Assembly (NCBI GenBank): GCA_003094555.1
Contig: NATW01000119.1
Span: forward strand, 83,755 to 147,754
Length of the DNA stretch: 64,000 nucleotides
Reading direction: 5' to 3'
DNA from: a gamma proteobacterium symbiont of Ctena orbiculata
GTDB taxonomy: Bacteria > Pseudomonadota > Gammaproteobacteria > Chromatiales > Chromatiaceae
Position 1 is the stretch's first letter; every line of letters begins with the position of its first letter. Position numbers and translations under genes: made by a program. Positions 1 through 8,163 of the stretch are shown one piece after another. Below the pieces are notes generated by a model. That model was not told the DNA's origin, made no database searches, and saw only the letters and a list, made by a program, of their open reading frames with translations.

Positions 1-2901
1 CACCCGCATGCGCAAGTGAGTGGGGATATCGGCTTCGCTCCAGGCATGCTCAGGGATATGGACGCCACTGAGTTGTTTCAATCGCTCCCCCAGCACCTGT
101 ATCAAGGGCCTTTCGCTACTCGGCAGGTCTGCGAGACAGGCGTCTGCGAAATCGGGAACCGGGACGAATGAACGTCTTAGGGTTTTGGGTAATCCCCGGA
201 TCAAAGAGATTACCCGTTCTCGCAACAAGCCTGGCACCAACCATTGCAGACGCGCCTCGGTGATCTGATTCAGTACATCCTGGGGAACGATCAGGGTAAG
301 ACCATCCTTTGCGCTGCCTGGTTCGAACTCATACTCCAGGGGTAACCGCATACCATTGATATCCAGGTGATCCGGAAACTGTTCGCCGGAGACCCGTTGT
401 GATGCGTCCCTGATCAGGTCGGATTCATCCATATACAGGAGTTTCGGCTGCTGCTTGGATAGTTGCCGCAACCACTTTTCGAATCCCGGGGCTGTCGAAA
501 TATCTTCAGGTATGCGCTGATCGTAGAAGCTATAGATACGCTCCTCATCCACCAGGATATCCCGCCGTCTCGACTTGGCTTCCTGGTCGTGAACGGCTTC
601 GATCAACTCCTGATTATGGCGCCAGAAGGGTGCCCGGGTATGGAAGTCACCATCCACCAGGGCCGAGCGGATGAAGATCTCCCTGGCGACCACCGGATCG
701 ATGGGGGAGAAGTTGATCTTGCGACGGGGTATCAGGGTGATACCGAACAGGGTGACTTTCTCATACCCCGCCACCTGGCCACGCTTCTTTTCCCAATGGG
801 GCTCCGAGTAGTTTCGCTTTACCAGATGTCCCGCAGCTCTCTCAACCCACTCGGGCTGGATCACTGCCAAGGTTCGCGCATAGAGTTTACTGGTCTCCAC
901 CAACTCCGCCGCCATCACCCACTTAGGCTGTTTTTTGTAGAGCCCAGAGCCGGGATAGATAAAAAAGCGGGTGTTCCTCGCCCCCAGATAGTCGTGACTG
1001 TTACTCTTTAGCCCGATATGACTCAACAGCCCACTCAAAAGGGCTCGATGGATCTCCTCATAACCCGCCTCGGCACTATTCTCGCGTAAGCCCATCTCAT
1101 GCAACTGGGCGCGTAATTGGCGATGAATGTCGTGCCACTCCTGTACCCGGTTCCAGGAGAGGAACTGACGCTTGCACCAGCGGTGAAATTTGTTTTTCGA
1201 GAGGTGTTTTCGCTGCTCCTCAACTTCCTCCCAGAGCGACAGATAACTCAGGAAATCGGACTGCTCATGGCGAAATTTAGCGTGGGCCTCGTCCGCCAAC
1301 TGCTGCTTCTCCACCGGGCGATCCCGCGGGTCCTGCACACTCAGGGCGGCGGCGATCACCATCACCTCTCTTAAACAGTGGCCATGGGCCGCTGACAGGA
1401 GCATCCTGCCGATGCGCGGATCCACGGGTAGCCTGGCCAATTGCTGTCCTAGACGGGTCACCTTATGGTCAACCGCAACCGCGCCAATCTCTTCCAGGAT
1501 TCTGTACCCATCCTTGATGAGGCGGTGATCCGGGGGATCGATGAAGGGGAAGTGACTGATCTCTCCCAATCCGAGCAGTTTCATCTGCAGGATCACGGAG
1601 GCCAGATTGGTGCGCTGTATCTCAGGTTCGGTAAAGGGTCTGCGCGCCTCGAAATCCTCTTCCGTGAAGAGGCGGATACAGACCCCGGCCGCGAGCCGGC
1701 CGCAACGGCCCTTGCGTTGATCCGCCGAGGCTTGGGCGATCCGTTCCACGGGCAGGCGCTGTACCTTGCTACGGTGACTGTAGCGGCTGATGCGCGCATA
1801 TCCCGTATCGATGACATAGCGTATGCCCGGTACGGTGAGGGAGGTTTCAGCCACATTGGTGGCCAATACGATGCGCCGGCTCGAGTGGGACTTGAACACC
1901 CGGTTCTGCTCCTCGATACTGAGCCGCGCATAGAGCGGCAGCACTTCCGTGGCGGGGAGTTTGTGTTTACGCAGGTTCTCCGCCGTCTCACGTATCTCAC
2001 GCTCGCCGCTGAGAAAGACCAGGATGTCGCCTCGATCGATCAGCGACAGCTCATCCACCGCATCCACTATGGCCTGTTGCAAAGGATCATCCCGCTCGTT
2101 CTCAGCCCCCTCCAGCGGTGGTCGATAGCGCGTTTCCACCGGATAGGTACGACCCGACACCTCCACGATGGGTGCGGCATTGAAATATTCGGAAAAGCGT
2201 TGCGGATCTATGGTGGCCGAAGTGATGATCAGTTTCAGATCGGAACGCTTGACCCTCAGCTGTTTCAGGTAACCCAACAGGAAGTCGATATTCAGACTAC
2301 GCTCATGGGCCTCGTCGATGATCAAGGTGTCGTATTGATTCAGATAGGGGTCCTGCTGGATCTCTGCAAGCAGTATCCCATCGGTCATCAGCTTGATATA
2401 GCTATGCGGCCCGACACGGTCGTTGAAGCGCACCTTATAGCCCACCGCCTGTCCGGTGGTAGATCCCAGTTCACTCGCCACCCGTGTTGCAAGGGTCCTG
2501 GCCGCAACCCGTCGCGGCTGGGTATGACCGATGTATCCCGACTGTCCCAGGCCGAGATCGAGACAGATCTTGGGCAGTTGCGTCGATTTACCCGATCCGG
2601 TTTCACCACACAGCACAACCACCTGGTTATCCTGAATCAGTGCCTTTATCTCATCCACTCGTTGACTGATAGGCAACACATCGGGATAAGAGATTTGCGG
2701 CAGATTCTCGCACCGCAGCTTAAGGCATTGCTGAGAATCCCGGATCGAGTGCCAGAGCTTTACCAGCCCTGCTGAATAGTCACCACCCCTGGCTTGGTTC
2801 TTTCTCAGATTGCGCAGTTGTCGAAACAGGCGGCGCCGATCCCGCAGCATGCACTGCTTGATCTCTTGCGGATCGGGGAAATCTTTGAGAGTCGCGCTCA
2901 C
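1..2901 (-). CDS. hrpA: ATP-dependent RNA helicase HrpA, C-terminus cut by window edge
   Basis: DEAH-box RNA helicase of the HrpA family, a large cytoplasmic ATPase linked to mRNA processing and rescue of stalled ribosomes. The frame is open from a GTG start at 2901 to base 1, giving 967 codons; HrpA is usually about 1300 residues, so roughly the last quarter lies outside. The Walker A motif GETGSGKST is at residues 99-107, a DEAH motif (IIDEAHE) is encoded near 2306-2320, and the text near 700-735 reads LIPRRKINFSPIDPV, typical of HrpA C-terminal parts. The start was chosen because the N-terminus (VSATLKDFPD) precedes a charged segment usual in this family; no strong ribosome-binding site is obvious. 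Long open frames on the opposite strand are shadows. Family assignment is very sure; the exact start is moderately sure. Confidence 0.93.
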   Translation of the reverse strand, partial: MSATLKDFPDPQEIKQCMLRDRRRLFRQLRNLRKNQARGGDYSAGLVKLWHSIRDSQQCLKLRCENLPQISYPDVLPISQRVDEIKALIQDNQVVVLCGETGSGKSTQLPKICLDLGLGQSGYIGHTQPRRVAARTLATRVASELGSTTGQAVGYKVRFNDRVGPHSYIKLMTDGILLAEIQQDPYLNQYDTLIIDEAHERSLNIDFLLGYLKQLRVKRSDLKLIITSATIDPQRFSEYFNAAPIVEVSGRTYPVETRYRPPLEGAENERDDPLQQAIVDAVDELSLIDRGDILVFLSGEREIRETAENLRKHKLPATEVLPLYARLSIEEQNRVFKSHSSRRIVLATNVAETSLTVPGIRYVIDTGYARISRYSHRSKVQRLPVERIAQASADQRKGRCGRLAAGVCIRLFTEEDFEARRPFTEPEIQRTNLASVILQMKLLGLGEISHFPFIDPPDHRLIKDGYRILEEIGAVAVDHKVTRLGQQLARLPVDPRIGRMLLSAAHGHCLREVMVIAAALSVQDPRDRPVEKQQLADEAHAKFRHEQSDFLSYLSLWEEVEEQRKHLSKNKFHRWCKRQFLSWNRVQEWHDIHRQLRAQLHEMGLRENSAEAGYEEIHRALLSGLLSHIGLKSNSHDYLGARNTRFFIYPGSGLYKKQPKWVMAAELVETSKLYARTLAVIQPEWVERAAGHLVKRNYSEPHWEKKRGQVAGYEKVTLFGITLIPRRKINFSPIDPVVAREIFIRSALVDGDFHTRAPFWRHNQELIEAVHDQEAKSRRRDILVDEERIYSFYDQRIPEDISTAPGFEKWLRQLSKQQPKLLYMDESDLIRDASQRVSGEQFPDHLDINGMRLPLEYEFEPGSAKDGLTLIVPQDVLNQITEARLQWLVPGLLRERVISLIRGLPKTLRRSFVPVPDFADACLADLPSSERPLIQVLGERLKQLSGVHIPEHAWSEADIPTHLRMRV

Positions 2902-2996
2902 GGTGACAATTTAGGGGGGTTCAATGCTTGTATATGAATCGTACTTGGTTCTGCAATCACCCAACAATATACCACACCGATTAAGAGCCAGGTTTC

Positions 2997-3096
2997 GGTG
3001 GGGCAGGCCCCACCAATCACGGCTAAACAATCTGGTTCCGGTGCGGCAAGCCGCACCCTAGGCTTCGATTACATGTAGGGTGCGGCTTGCCGCACC
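2997..3096. repeat. Three GC-rich 18-nt palindromes in the hrpA-pntB gap
   Basis: The 247-nt gap between pntB and hrpA holds three palindromes: GGTGGGGC-AG-GCCCCACC (2997-3014), GGTGCGGC-AA-GCCGCACC (3040-3057) and GGTGCGGC-TT-GCCGCACC (3079-3096). The last two lie in opposite orientation. With their CCCTA/TAGGG flanks they form a perfect 21-bp inverted repeat (3040-3060 against 3076-3096) around a 15-nt loop. Related copies occur at 25723-25827 and 30608-30684, so this is a dispersed intergenic family. It could act as a 3' end stabiliser or terminator for pntB, or be a REP-like mobile unit; neither is shown. Confidence 0.85.
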
Positions 3097-3148
3097 ATTT
3101 TAGAAGTGGATTGGATAACTAATCGGCATACGCTTTATAAGGGAAGAA

Positions 3149-4549
3149 TCAATGCCCTCCACCCTTGAGCGTAGTCACCATACCCTCGATCGTATCCTTG
3201 GCATCACCGAAGATGAGAGAGGTGTTGTCCTGATAAAAAAGCAGATTATCAACACCCGAGTAACCTGGATTCATCGAGCGCTTAAGAAAATAGACCTGTC
3301 TCGATTTCGCGGCTTCCAGAATGGGCATACCGTAGATCGGGCTGGAGGAGTCTGATTTGGCCGCCGGATTGACCACGTCATTGGCCCCAACCACAAGTGT
3401 CACATCGGCAGTTGGAAACTCAGAATTGATTTCATCCATCTCTATCACATGGTCATAAGGAATATCCGCCTCGGCCAGCAGTACATTCATATGTCCCGGC
3501 ATACGCCCGGCAACTGGATGAATGGCGAATTTGACTGTCACATCCCGTGCTTCAAGCTCCTCCATCATCTCCTTCAAGGCATGCTGTGCCTGGGCCACCG
3601 CCATACCGTAACCCGGTACGATAATGACCTTGCTGGCATCTTCCATCCAGTAGATGGCATCGTCCACCGAGGCAGATTTGACCCCCTTCTCCGCAGCCAC
3701 CCCGGCGGCACTGGGAGCGCCGTCCGACTCACTGCCAAAACCACCGAATACCACATTGATAATGGAACGATTCATGGCCCGGCACATGATAAACGAGAGA
3801 ATGGCACCGGAAAAACCGACCAAGGCGCCCACGATGATCAGCAGCAGATTACCCAGGGTAAAACCGGTCGCTGCCGCCGCCCAGCCCGAGTAGCTGTTGA
3901 GCATGGAGATGATAACCGGCATATCCGCACCACCGATGGGAATAATCAGGGTAAAGCCCAGTACGAATGCCAGCAGGGTTATCAGCACCAGGGAAGTCAT
4001 ACTCCCTGTCATACCGAAGTGAACCCCCAGCAACACCGTGACGATGGCGATAACCGCATTCAGGGCATGTTGTCCCTTGAATTTAACCGGCGCTCCACTG
4101 ACCAATCCCTGTAGCTTGGCGAAGGCTACCACCGAACCGGAAAAGGTAATCGCACCGATAATGATACCTGCCGATAACTCACCCAGCATGACTGGATCGA
4201 GGGTGCCCGCGGCATCATGATTGAGATAGGTGCCGATAGCCACCAACACCGCCGCCATACCGACGAAGCTATGCAGAGCCGCCACCAGTTGCGGCATTGC
4301 AGTCATCTGCACCCGTGCGGCGAGGACCGTACCGATCACTGCACCAACCACCACACCGACGATGATGAAACCGTATGACTGTACTTCGTTACCGAACAGG
4401 GTGGCGAGGATGGCGATGGCCATACCAGCCATGCCGAGATAATTGCCGCGGCGGGCCGAAGCCGGATGGGTAAGGCCCTTGAGGGCGAATATGAATAGGA
4501 TTGCTGATATCAGATAGGCAATCGCTTGGGTATTTGCTGAAATCTCCAT
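3149..4549 (-). CDS. pntB: NAD(P) transhydrogenase beta subunit
   Basis: Membrane and NADP(H)-binding subunit of proton-translocating transhydrogenase, which uses the proton gradient to move hydride from NADH to NADP+. The 466-residue protein has about eight to nine hydrophobic segments in its first 270 residues, then a soluble dIII domain. The dIII domain shows the nucleotide-binding run VIIVPGYGMAVAQAQH near residue 310, GRMPGHMNVLLAEADIPY, and the VVGANDVVNPAA and KRSMNPGYSGVDN motifs that contact NADP. It is the last gene of a three-gene operon, 11 bp after pntAB. Length and motifs are normal for the family. The 3' side carries the palindromic repeats at 2997-3096. Confidence 0.97.
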   Translation of the reverse strand: MEISANTQAIAYLISAILFIFALKGLTHPASARRGNYLGMAGMAIAILATLFGNEVQSYGFIIVGVVVGAVIGTVLAARVQMTAMPQLVAALHSFVGMAAVLVAIGTYLNHDAAGTLDPVMLGELSAGIIIGAITFSGSVVAFAKLQGLVSGAPVKFKGQHALNAVIAIVTVLLGVHFGMTGSMTSLVLITLLAFVLGFTLIIPIGGADMPVIISMLNSYSGWAAAATGFTLGNLLLIIVGALVGFSGAILSFIMCRAMNRSIINVVFGGFGSESDGAPSAAGVAAEKGVKSASVDDAIYWMEDASKVIIVPGYGMAVAQAQHALKEMMEELEARDVTVKFAIHPVAGRMPGHMNVLLAEADIPYDHVIEMDEINSEFPTADVTLVVGANDVVNPAAKSDSSSPIYGMPILEAAKSRQVYFLKRSMNPGYSGVDNLLFYQDNTSLIFGDAKDTIEGMVTTLKGGGH

Positions 4550-4560
4550 CGGTCAGGCAC

Positions 4561-4848
4561 TCACTTATCTTTTTTCTTGAACATGGCCAACATCCGGTTG
4601 GTTACCAGGAACCCGCCGAAAACGTTGATAGAAGCCAACAATACCGCTACAAAACCGAAAATCTCTGCGGCAGTGCCCGCTGTCTCCAGACCGGTCACCA
4701 ACAGGGCACCAACGATGATAATGCCTGATATGGCATTGGTCAGGGCAACCAAAGGCGTATGCAACGAGGGGGTTACCCCCCATATCACCCAGTAACCGAT
4801 AAAACAGGCAAGAACGAAAACGTATAATGCAACCAGTGTGTCAGGCAT
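4561..4848 (-). CDS. pntAB: NAD(P) transhydrogenase alpha subunit, membrane part
   Basis: This 95-residue protein corresponds to the membrane C-terminal part of E. coli PntA, here a separate gene as in Rhodospirillum rubrum. It has three hydrophobic segments (about residues 5-27, 35-57 and 63-84) and the conserved [21 protein letters not shown] region. It ends in a lysine-rich tail (FKKKDK). It packs with PntB to form the proton channel. It lies between pntAA (43 bp upstream) and pntB (11 bp downstream) and is surely co-transcribed with them. Confidence 0.95.
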   Translation of the reverse strand: MPDTLVALYVFVLACFIGYWVIWGVTPSLHTPLVALTNAISGIIIVGALLVTGLETAGTAAEIFGFVAVLLASINVFGGFLVTNRMLAMFKKKDK

Positions 4849-4891
4849 GGGATCACTCTCGTATAGGTTGTTTTTGTGACATGGAGCTGAC

Positions 4892-5989
4892 TTAAGACCC
4901 GGATCTCAGACGCATAGCCTGGGTGATCTCATCTTCTTCAAGATCCTTCAGCAACAGGCCGTCTTCACCCTTCTCCACCATGATATTCAGCAGGTTCATG
5001 ATATTTCCACCATAGAAGGCACTCGCATCAGAAGCCACCATGGAGGGATAATTGGTATGACCGACAATGGTCACACCATGCTTTACAACCACCTTGTCGG
5101 CCTCGGTCAAGGGACAATTGCCACCTGTCGCCGCTGCCAGATCGATCACTACAGAACCGTCACGCATGTTTTTAATCACCTCCTCGGTAACCAACACGGG
5201 CGCGGGACGGCAGGGAATCAATGCGGTAGTGATAATGATATGCGCCTTGCTCAACTCATCAGCAAGGGCTTGCTGCTGTTTCGCCTTGGCCTCTTGGGAA
5301 AGCTCTTTTGCATAGCCTCCCTCACCGGATCCACTCTCACCGATATCGAGTTCTATGGCTTTGGCCCCCAGGGATTCGATCTGCTCCTTGGTTTCCGGAC
5401 GTACGTCATAGGCAAGCACATCGGCCCCCAGACGTCTCGCGGTTGCAATCGCCTGCAGGCCGGCAACCCCGGCGCCCAAAACCACCAATCTCGCCGGTTT
5501 GGCCGAACCTGCCGAGGTCATCATCAGGGGTAAGAAACGCCCGTAGTGGAGCGCTGCTTCGATGACCGATCGATAACCCGCGATATTACTTTGGGAAGAG
5601 AGGGCGTCCATTGCCTGGGCCCTTGAGATTCTGGGGATTCTCTCCATGGCGAGATAGATGACCTGCTTGGCCAGGAGCGTGTTCAGGGTCTCATCAAGCT
5701 CACAGGATTCGATATGCGCAATCAATAACGAACCTTCGGGTAGCTCATCGGCCTCGCTTGCTGAAGGTTTACGTACCCGCACCAGAATATCGGCCTTCAA
5801 TACCTCTGCAGGCGAGACAATCTCAGCCCCGGCATCCCGATACTGATCATCAGTGAAATCAGCGTTTTCACCCGCGCCGGCGGTAACCTTGATAGAGAAA
5901 CCTTTATTACTCAGTTTCTTGACAATATCCGGTGAGAGAGCGACACGCTTTTCCCCCACCGCTGATTCTTTCAATAGGCCTATTTTCAT
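4892..5989 (-). CDS. pntAA: NAD(P) transhydrogenase alpha subunit, NAD-binding part
   Basis: Soluble NAD(H)-binding dI subunit, 365 residues, related to alanine dehydrogenase. It starts [20 protein letters not shown], the canonical opening. The Rossmann motif [21 protein letters not shown] with the following acidic end (AYDVRPET) binds NAD. The [29 protein letters not shown] segment and [12 protein letters not shown] are conserved in the family. First gene of pntAA-pntAB-pntB. A sigma70-like promoter is proposed at 6045-6073. The ribosome-binding site is weak, an A-rich run directly before ATG. The split alpha subunit distinguishes this operon from the enterobacterial pntAB type. Confidence 0.96.
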   Translation of the reverse strand: MKIGLLKESAVGEKRVALSPDIVKKLSNKGFSIKVTAGAGENADFTDDQYRDAGAEIVSPAEVLKADILVRVRKPSASEADELPEGSLLIAHIESCELDETLNTLLAKQVIYLAMERIPRISRAQAMDALSSQSNIAGYRSVIEAALHYGRFLPLMMTSAGSAKPARLVVLGAGVAGLQAIATARRLGADVLAYDVRPETKEQIESLGAKAIELDIGESGSGEGGYAKELSQEAKAKQQQALADELSKAHIIITTALIPCRPAPVLVTEEVIKNMRDGSVVIDLAAATGGNCPLTEADKVVVKHGVTIVGHTNYPSMVASDASAFYGGNIMNLLNIMVEKGEDGLLLKDLEEDEITQAMRLRSGS

Positions 5990-6510
5990 CTTTTTTTTAC
6001 TCAGCCAAATTTAGGTCGTAATAGTACGCTGTTAAGCGCGCTCCATTATCCAGCCTAATGGGTTGATTCACAAGAATAGCCAAATGTCTCCATTCCCGCC
6101 CATATCATGCTGCACTCAAATAGACACGAGCCCCGTGAACTATATTATTATCACTTAAATAACAGTAAGTTATCTAACCTTAGATGGGAGCAAAACAATT
6201 CGTTGCTTAGGCACCACAAGCAACAAAACCCAACTAAAACCATAGTAAAATTAATGTAATATTTGGGAAATTTTTCACATTTTTCGGTTAAATTTGTAAG
6301 GACTTTTGCGCTTAAACAGCAGTGAACACAACTTATGTTTTTGTAATTGAGCAGGCAAATCGAATCGGTCGCTGGACTGAGTTGATCATTGTTTAGCGTG
6401 AGAAACGGTCCACTTCTCTGCCAACGGTGTTGGCATACCTGTATAGACAGGAGAGCTGAGGGGGGACGGCAATTTAATCAGATTAGGTGCTTCCCTTTTA
6501 GATGGTGCCG
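5990..6510. other. 521-nt intergenic region between pntAA and the BY-kinase gene
   Basis: No credible gene is seen. The right part, downstream of the BY-kinase stop, holds two short perfect hairpins, CCAAC-GGT-GTTGG (6421-6433) and CCTGT-ATAG-ACAGG (6438-6451). Neither has a T-run, so neither is a clear terminator. The centre (about 6120-6330) is AT-rich. The left part carries the proposed pnt promoter. Confidence 0.6.
6045..6073 (-). promoter_or_regulatory. Candidate sigma70 promoter for the pnt operon
   Basis: Reading the minus strand, TTGTGA (6068-6073) is followed after 17 nt by GATAAT (6045-6050). This is a fair -35 and a good -10, and the pntAA start codon lies about 55 nt downstream. 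Prediction by eye only. Confidence 0.4.
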
Positions 6511-7452
6511 TTAATAATAGGTACCGTAGTAGTTATCGCCACGGCTTTCCCTGCTCTTGTTCAGTACCAGGCCGATCGCCTTGTCGCTGTCCAAGCGGCT
6601 CAGTGTATCCTTTATCGCATCCACTGGTGTTCCACCGGCTTCCACAACAACCAGTACCTGACCCATGTGTTGATTCAGTACAATTGACTCGCTGGTTGAA
6701 AGCAGTGGAGGAGAGTCAAAAATGATGATTCGGTCTTGGTACCTGACCGCCACCTCATTGAGTAACTCTTCCATCTCCTTACTGGCAAGTAATTCAGTCG
6801 ATTTTTCCGAACGTTTTCCTGCAGCTATTATCTTCAGCTTGGGAATCTGAGTTTCGAGTATGACATCACCCACGGTACAGTTTTTATCTTCAAGGACATC
6901 GATCAGACCTTTTTCATTCTCTATACCGAGCAGTTTACTCAAGGAGTAACGTAAAACATCGCCATCAATAAGGAGCACGGTCGAATCGAGTTCTGTAGAG
7001 ATACTCAAGGCTAGATTCAATGCGGTAAATGTTTTACCTTCTGATGGCAGTGAACTGGAAATGGATACCAGATTCCCATGCTCAATAGGCGCCGCACCTT
7101 TACCTAATGCATTCATAATGATCGGGCGCTTTATGATTCGATACTCTTCAGAGAGCTGCTTATTTCCAGCATGCGGTACGATATATCCAACTCGAGACAG
7201 GGATTCGTAGTCCAGTTGAATCTTTTTTGCCGCACCTCTCTTTACAGACTCCTTGCTGGTGGGGATAGTTGGCTTGGCAGACTGCCCACCAGCGTCTTGC
7301 ATGACAGGCTTTGTCTGGTGTACTGCAGGTTTGCTACTATCGACCGCGTTTTCACGAGCCTCCGTACCAGTTGGATTTATAGCATCATTCGCTTTGCTCT
7401 TATCCGACTTGGTTTTCGCTAACCTTTCAATGGCTTTCTCAATGCTGCTCAT
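6511..7452 (-). CDS. XrtA-associated BY-kinase (tyrosine autokinase)
   Basis: Cytoplasmic P-loop tyrosine kinase of the bacterial BY-kinase type that controls exopolysaccharide polymerisation or export. The 313-residue protein has a polar, low-complexity N-terminus (residues 1-75). The kinase fold follows: Walker A SSSLPSEGKT near residue 135, Walker A' VLLIDGD near 160, and Walker B IIIFDSPPLL near 245. It ends in a tyrosine cluster, NYYGTYY, the usual autophosphorylation site. It lacks membrane segments, so it should pair with a separate chain-length (Wzz-like) protein that is not in the window. It lies 29 bp after the export lipoprotein gene, with AGGAAAG about 8 nt before ATG. It is probably the last gene of the prsK-prsR-prsT-export block. 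It matches the kinase usually found in exosortase-A loci. Confidence 0.9.
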   Translation of the reverse strand: MSSIEKAIERLAKTKSDKSKANDAINPTGTEARENAVDSSKPAVHQTKPVMQDAGGQSAKPTIPTSKESVKRGAAKKIQLDYESLSRVGYIVPHAGNKQLSEEYRIIKRPIIMNALGKGAAPIEHGNLVSISSSLPSEGKTFTALNLALSISTELDSTVLLIDGDVLRYSLSKLLGIENEKGLIDVLEDKNCTVGDVILETQIPKLKIIAAGKRSEKSTELLASKEMEELLNEVAVRYQDRIIIFDSPPLLSTSESIVLNQHMGQVLVVVEAGGTPVDAIKDTLSRLDSDKAIGLVLNKSRESRGDNYYGTYY

Positions 7453-7481
7453 CTAGACCGCTTTCCTGTAACTGATGGGTA

Positions 7482-8123
7482 TTAAAACCATGTTTCCGGG
7501 ATAATCAGAACGTCGCCAGGCATCATTTTAACATTAGCAGAAATATCCCCATCTCTGATTAAATCGTCCAGGCGGACACGATACTCGGTGGTTTTTCCAT
7601 TTACCTTTCTCACCACCTTGGCTTTGTTACCCGCTGCAAATTCAGTCAAACCACCCACTGCAATAATGACATCAAGCAGAGTCATTCCATCCCTGAAGTT
7701 GATCGACTGCGGTTGCGAAGCCTGGCCTACCACCCTCACCTGCTCTGTATATCGACCGACGAACTCTGTCACGCTGACCGTCACTTTTGGTGATTTGACG
7801 AATTTGGAAAGTTTTGCCTCGAGGGTTCTGGCCAAATCGGTCGGTGTTTTGCCGCTCGCAGGCAGGTCCTCAACCAAGGGTGTGGTAATCATGCCATCTG
7901 GACGAACGACCACTTGGGTTGAAAGCTCAGTGTCTCCCCAGACGAAAACATTCAGTGTATCGCCAGGACCTATGACATACAGCGGAGAATCTGGCCCTGC
8001 CACAGAGGCTGAGGCCTGACTTGCAGGTGAGGTCATTTCAGGCGGACTTGAACATGCCGCCAGCAAGCTTGCCGAGAAGATCCAAATCCATACCACTGCT
8101 TTTTTGTAACCTATTGATAACAT
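7482..8123 (-). CDS. XrtA-system exopolysaccharide export lipoprotein (Wza-like)
   Basis: Outer-membrane polysaccharide export protein, 213 residues from the chosen start. It begins with a lipoprotein signal ending LLAACS. A poly-export domain follows (YVIGPGDTLNVFVWGDTELS, RPDGMITTPLV) and then an SLBB domain (VRVVGQASQPQSINFRDGMTLLDVIIAVGGLTEFAAGNKA). The end is DVLIIPETWF. I chose ATG at 8123 rather than the upstream in-frame start at 8189 because it gives a proper signal peptide, has AGGA 8 nt upstream and does not overlap prsT. It sits between prsT and the BY-kinase and fits the exopolysaccharide-export role of the block. Confidence 0.9.
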   Translation of the reverse strand: MLSIGYKKAVVWIWIFSASLLAACSSPPEMTSPASQASASVAGPDSPLYVIGPGDTLNVFVWGDTELSTQVVVRPDGMITTPLVEDLPASGKTPTDLARTLEAKLSKFVKSPKVTVSVTEFVGRYTEQVRVVGQASQPQSINFRDGMTLLDVIIAVGGLTEFAAGNKAKVVRKVNGKTTEYRVRLDDLIRDGDISANVKMMPGDVLIIPETWF

Positions 8124-8163
8124 ATTGCATTCCTGATGTTCAACGATGTTAACTCCAACTATT

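Noticed and set aside
1465..2775. 436-codon open frame on the plus strand
   Set aside because: It lies wholly antisense to hrpA, whose motifs are clear on the minus strand; the translation shows no family features.
2997..3096. CRISPR-like reading of the repeated palindromes
   Set aside because: Repeats are self-palindromic, irregularly spaced and lack unique spacers or cas genes; a REP-like family fits better.
6421..6451. Two small hairpins after the BY-kinase gene as a terminator
   Set aside because: Stems are only 5 bp and no T-run follows on either strand.
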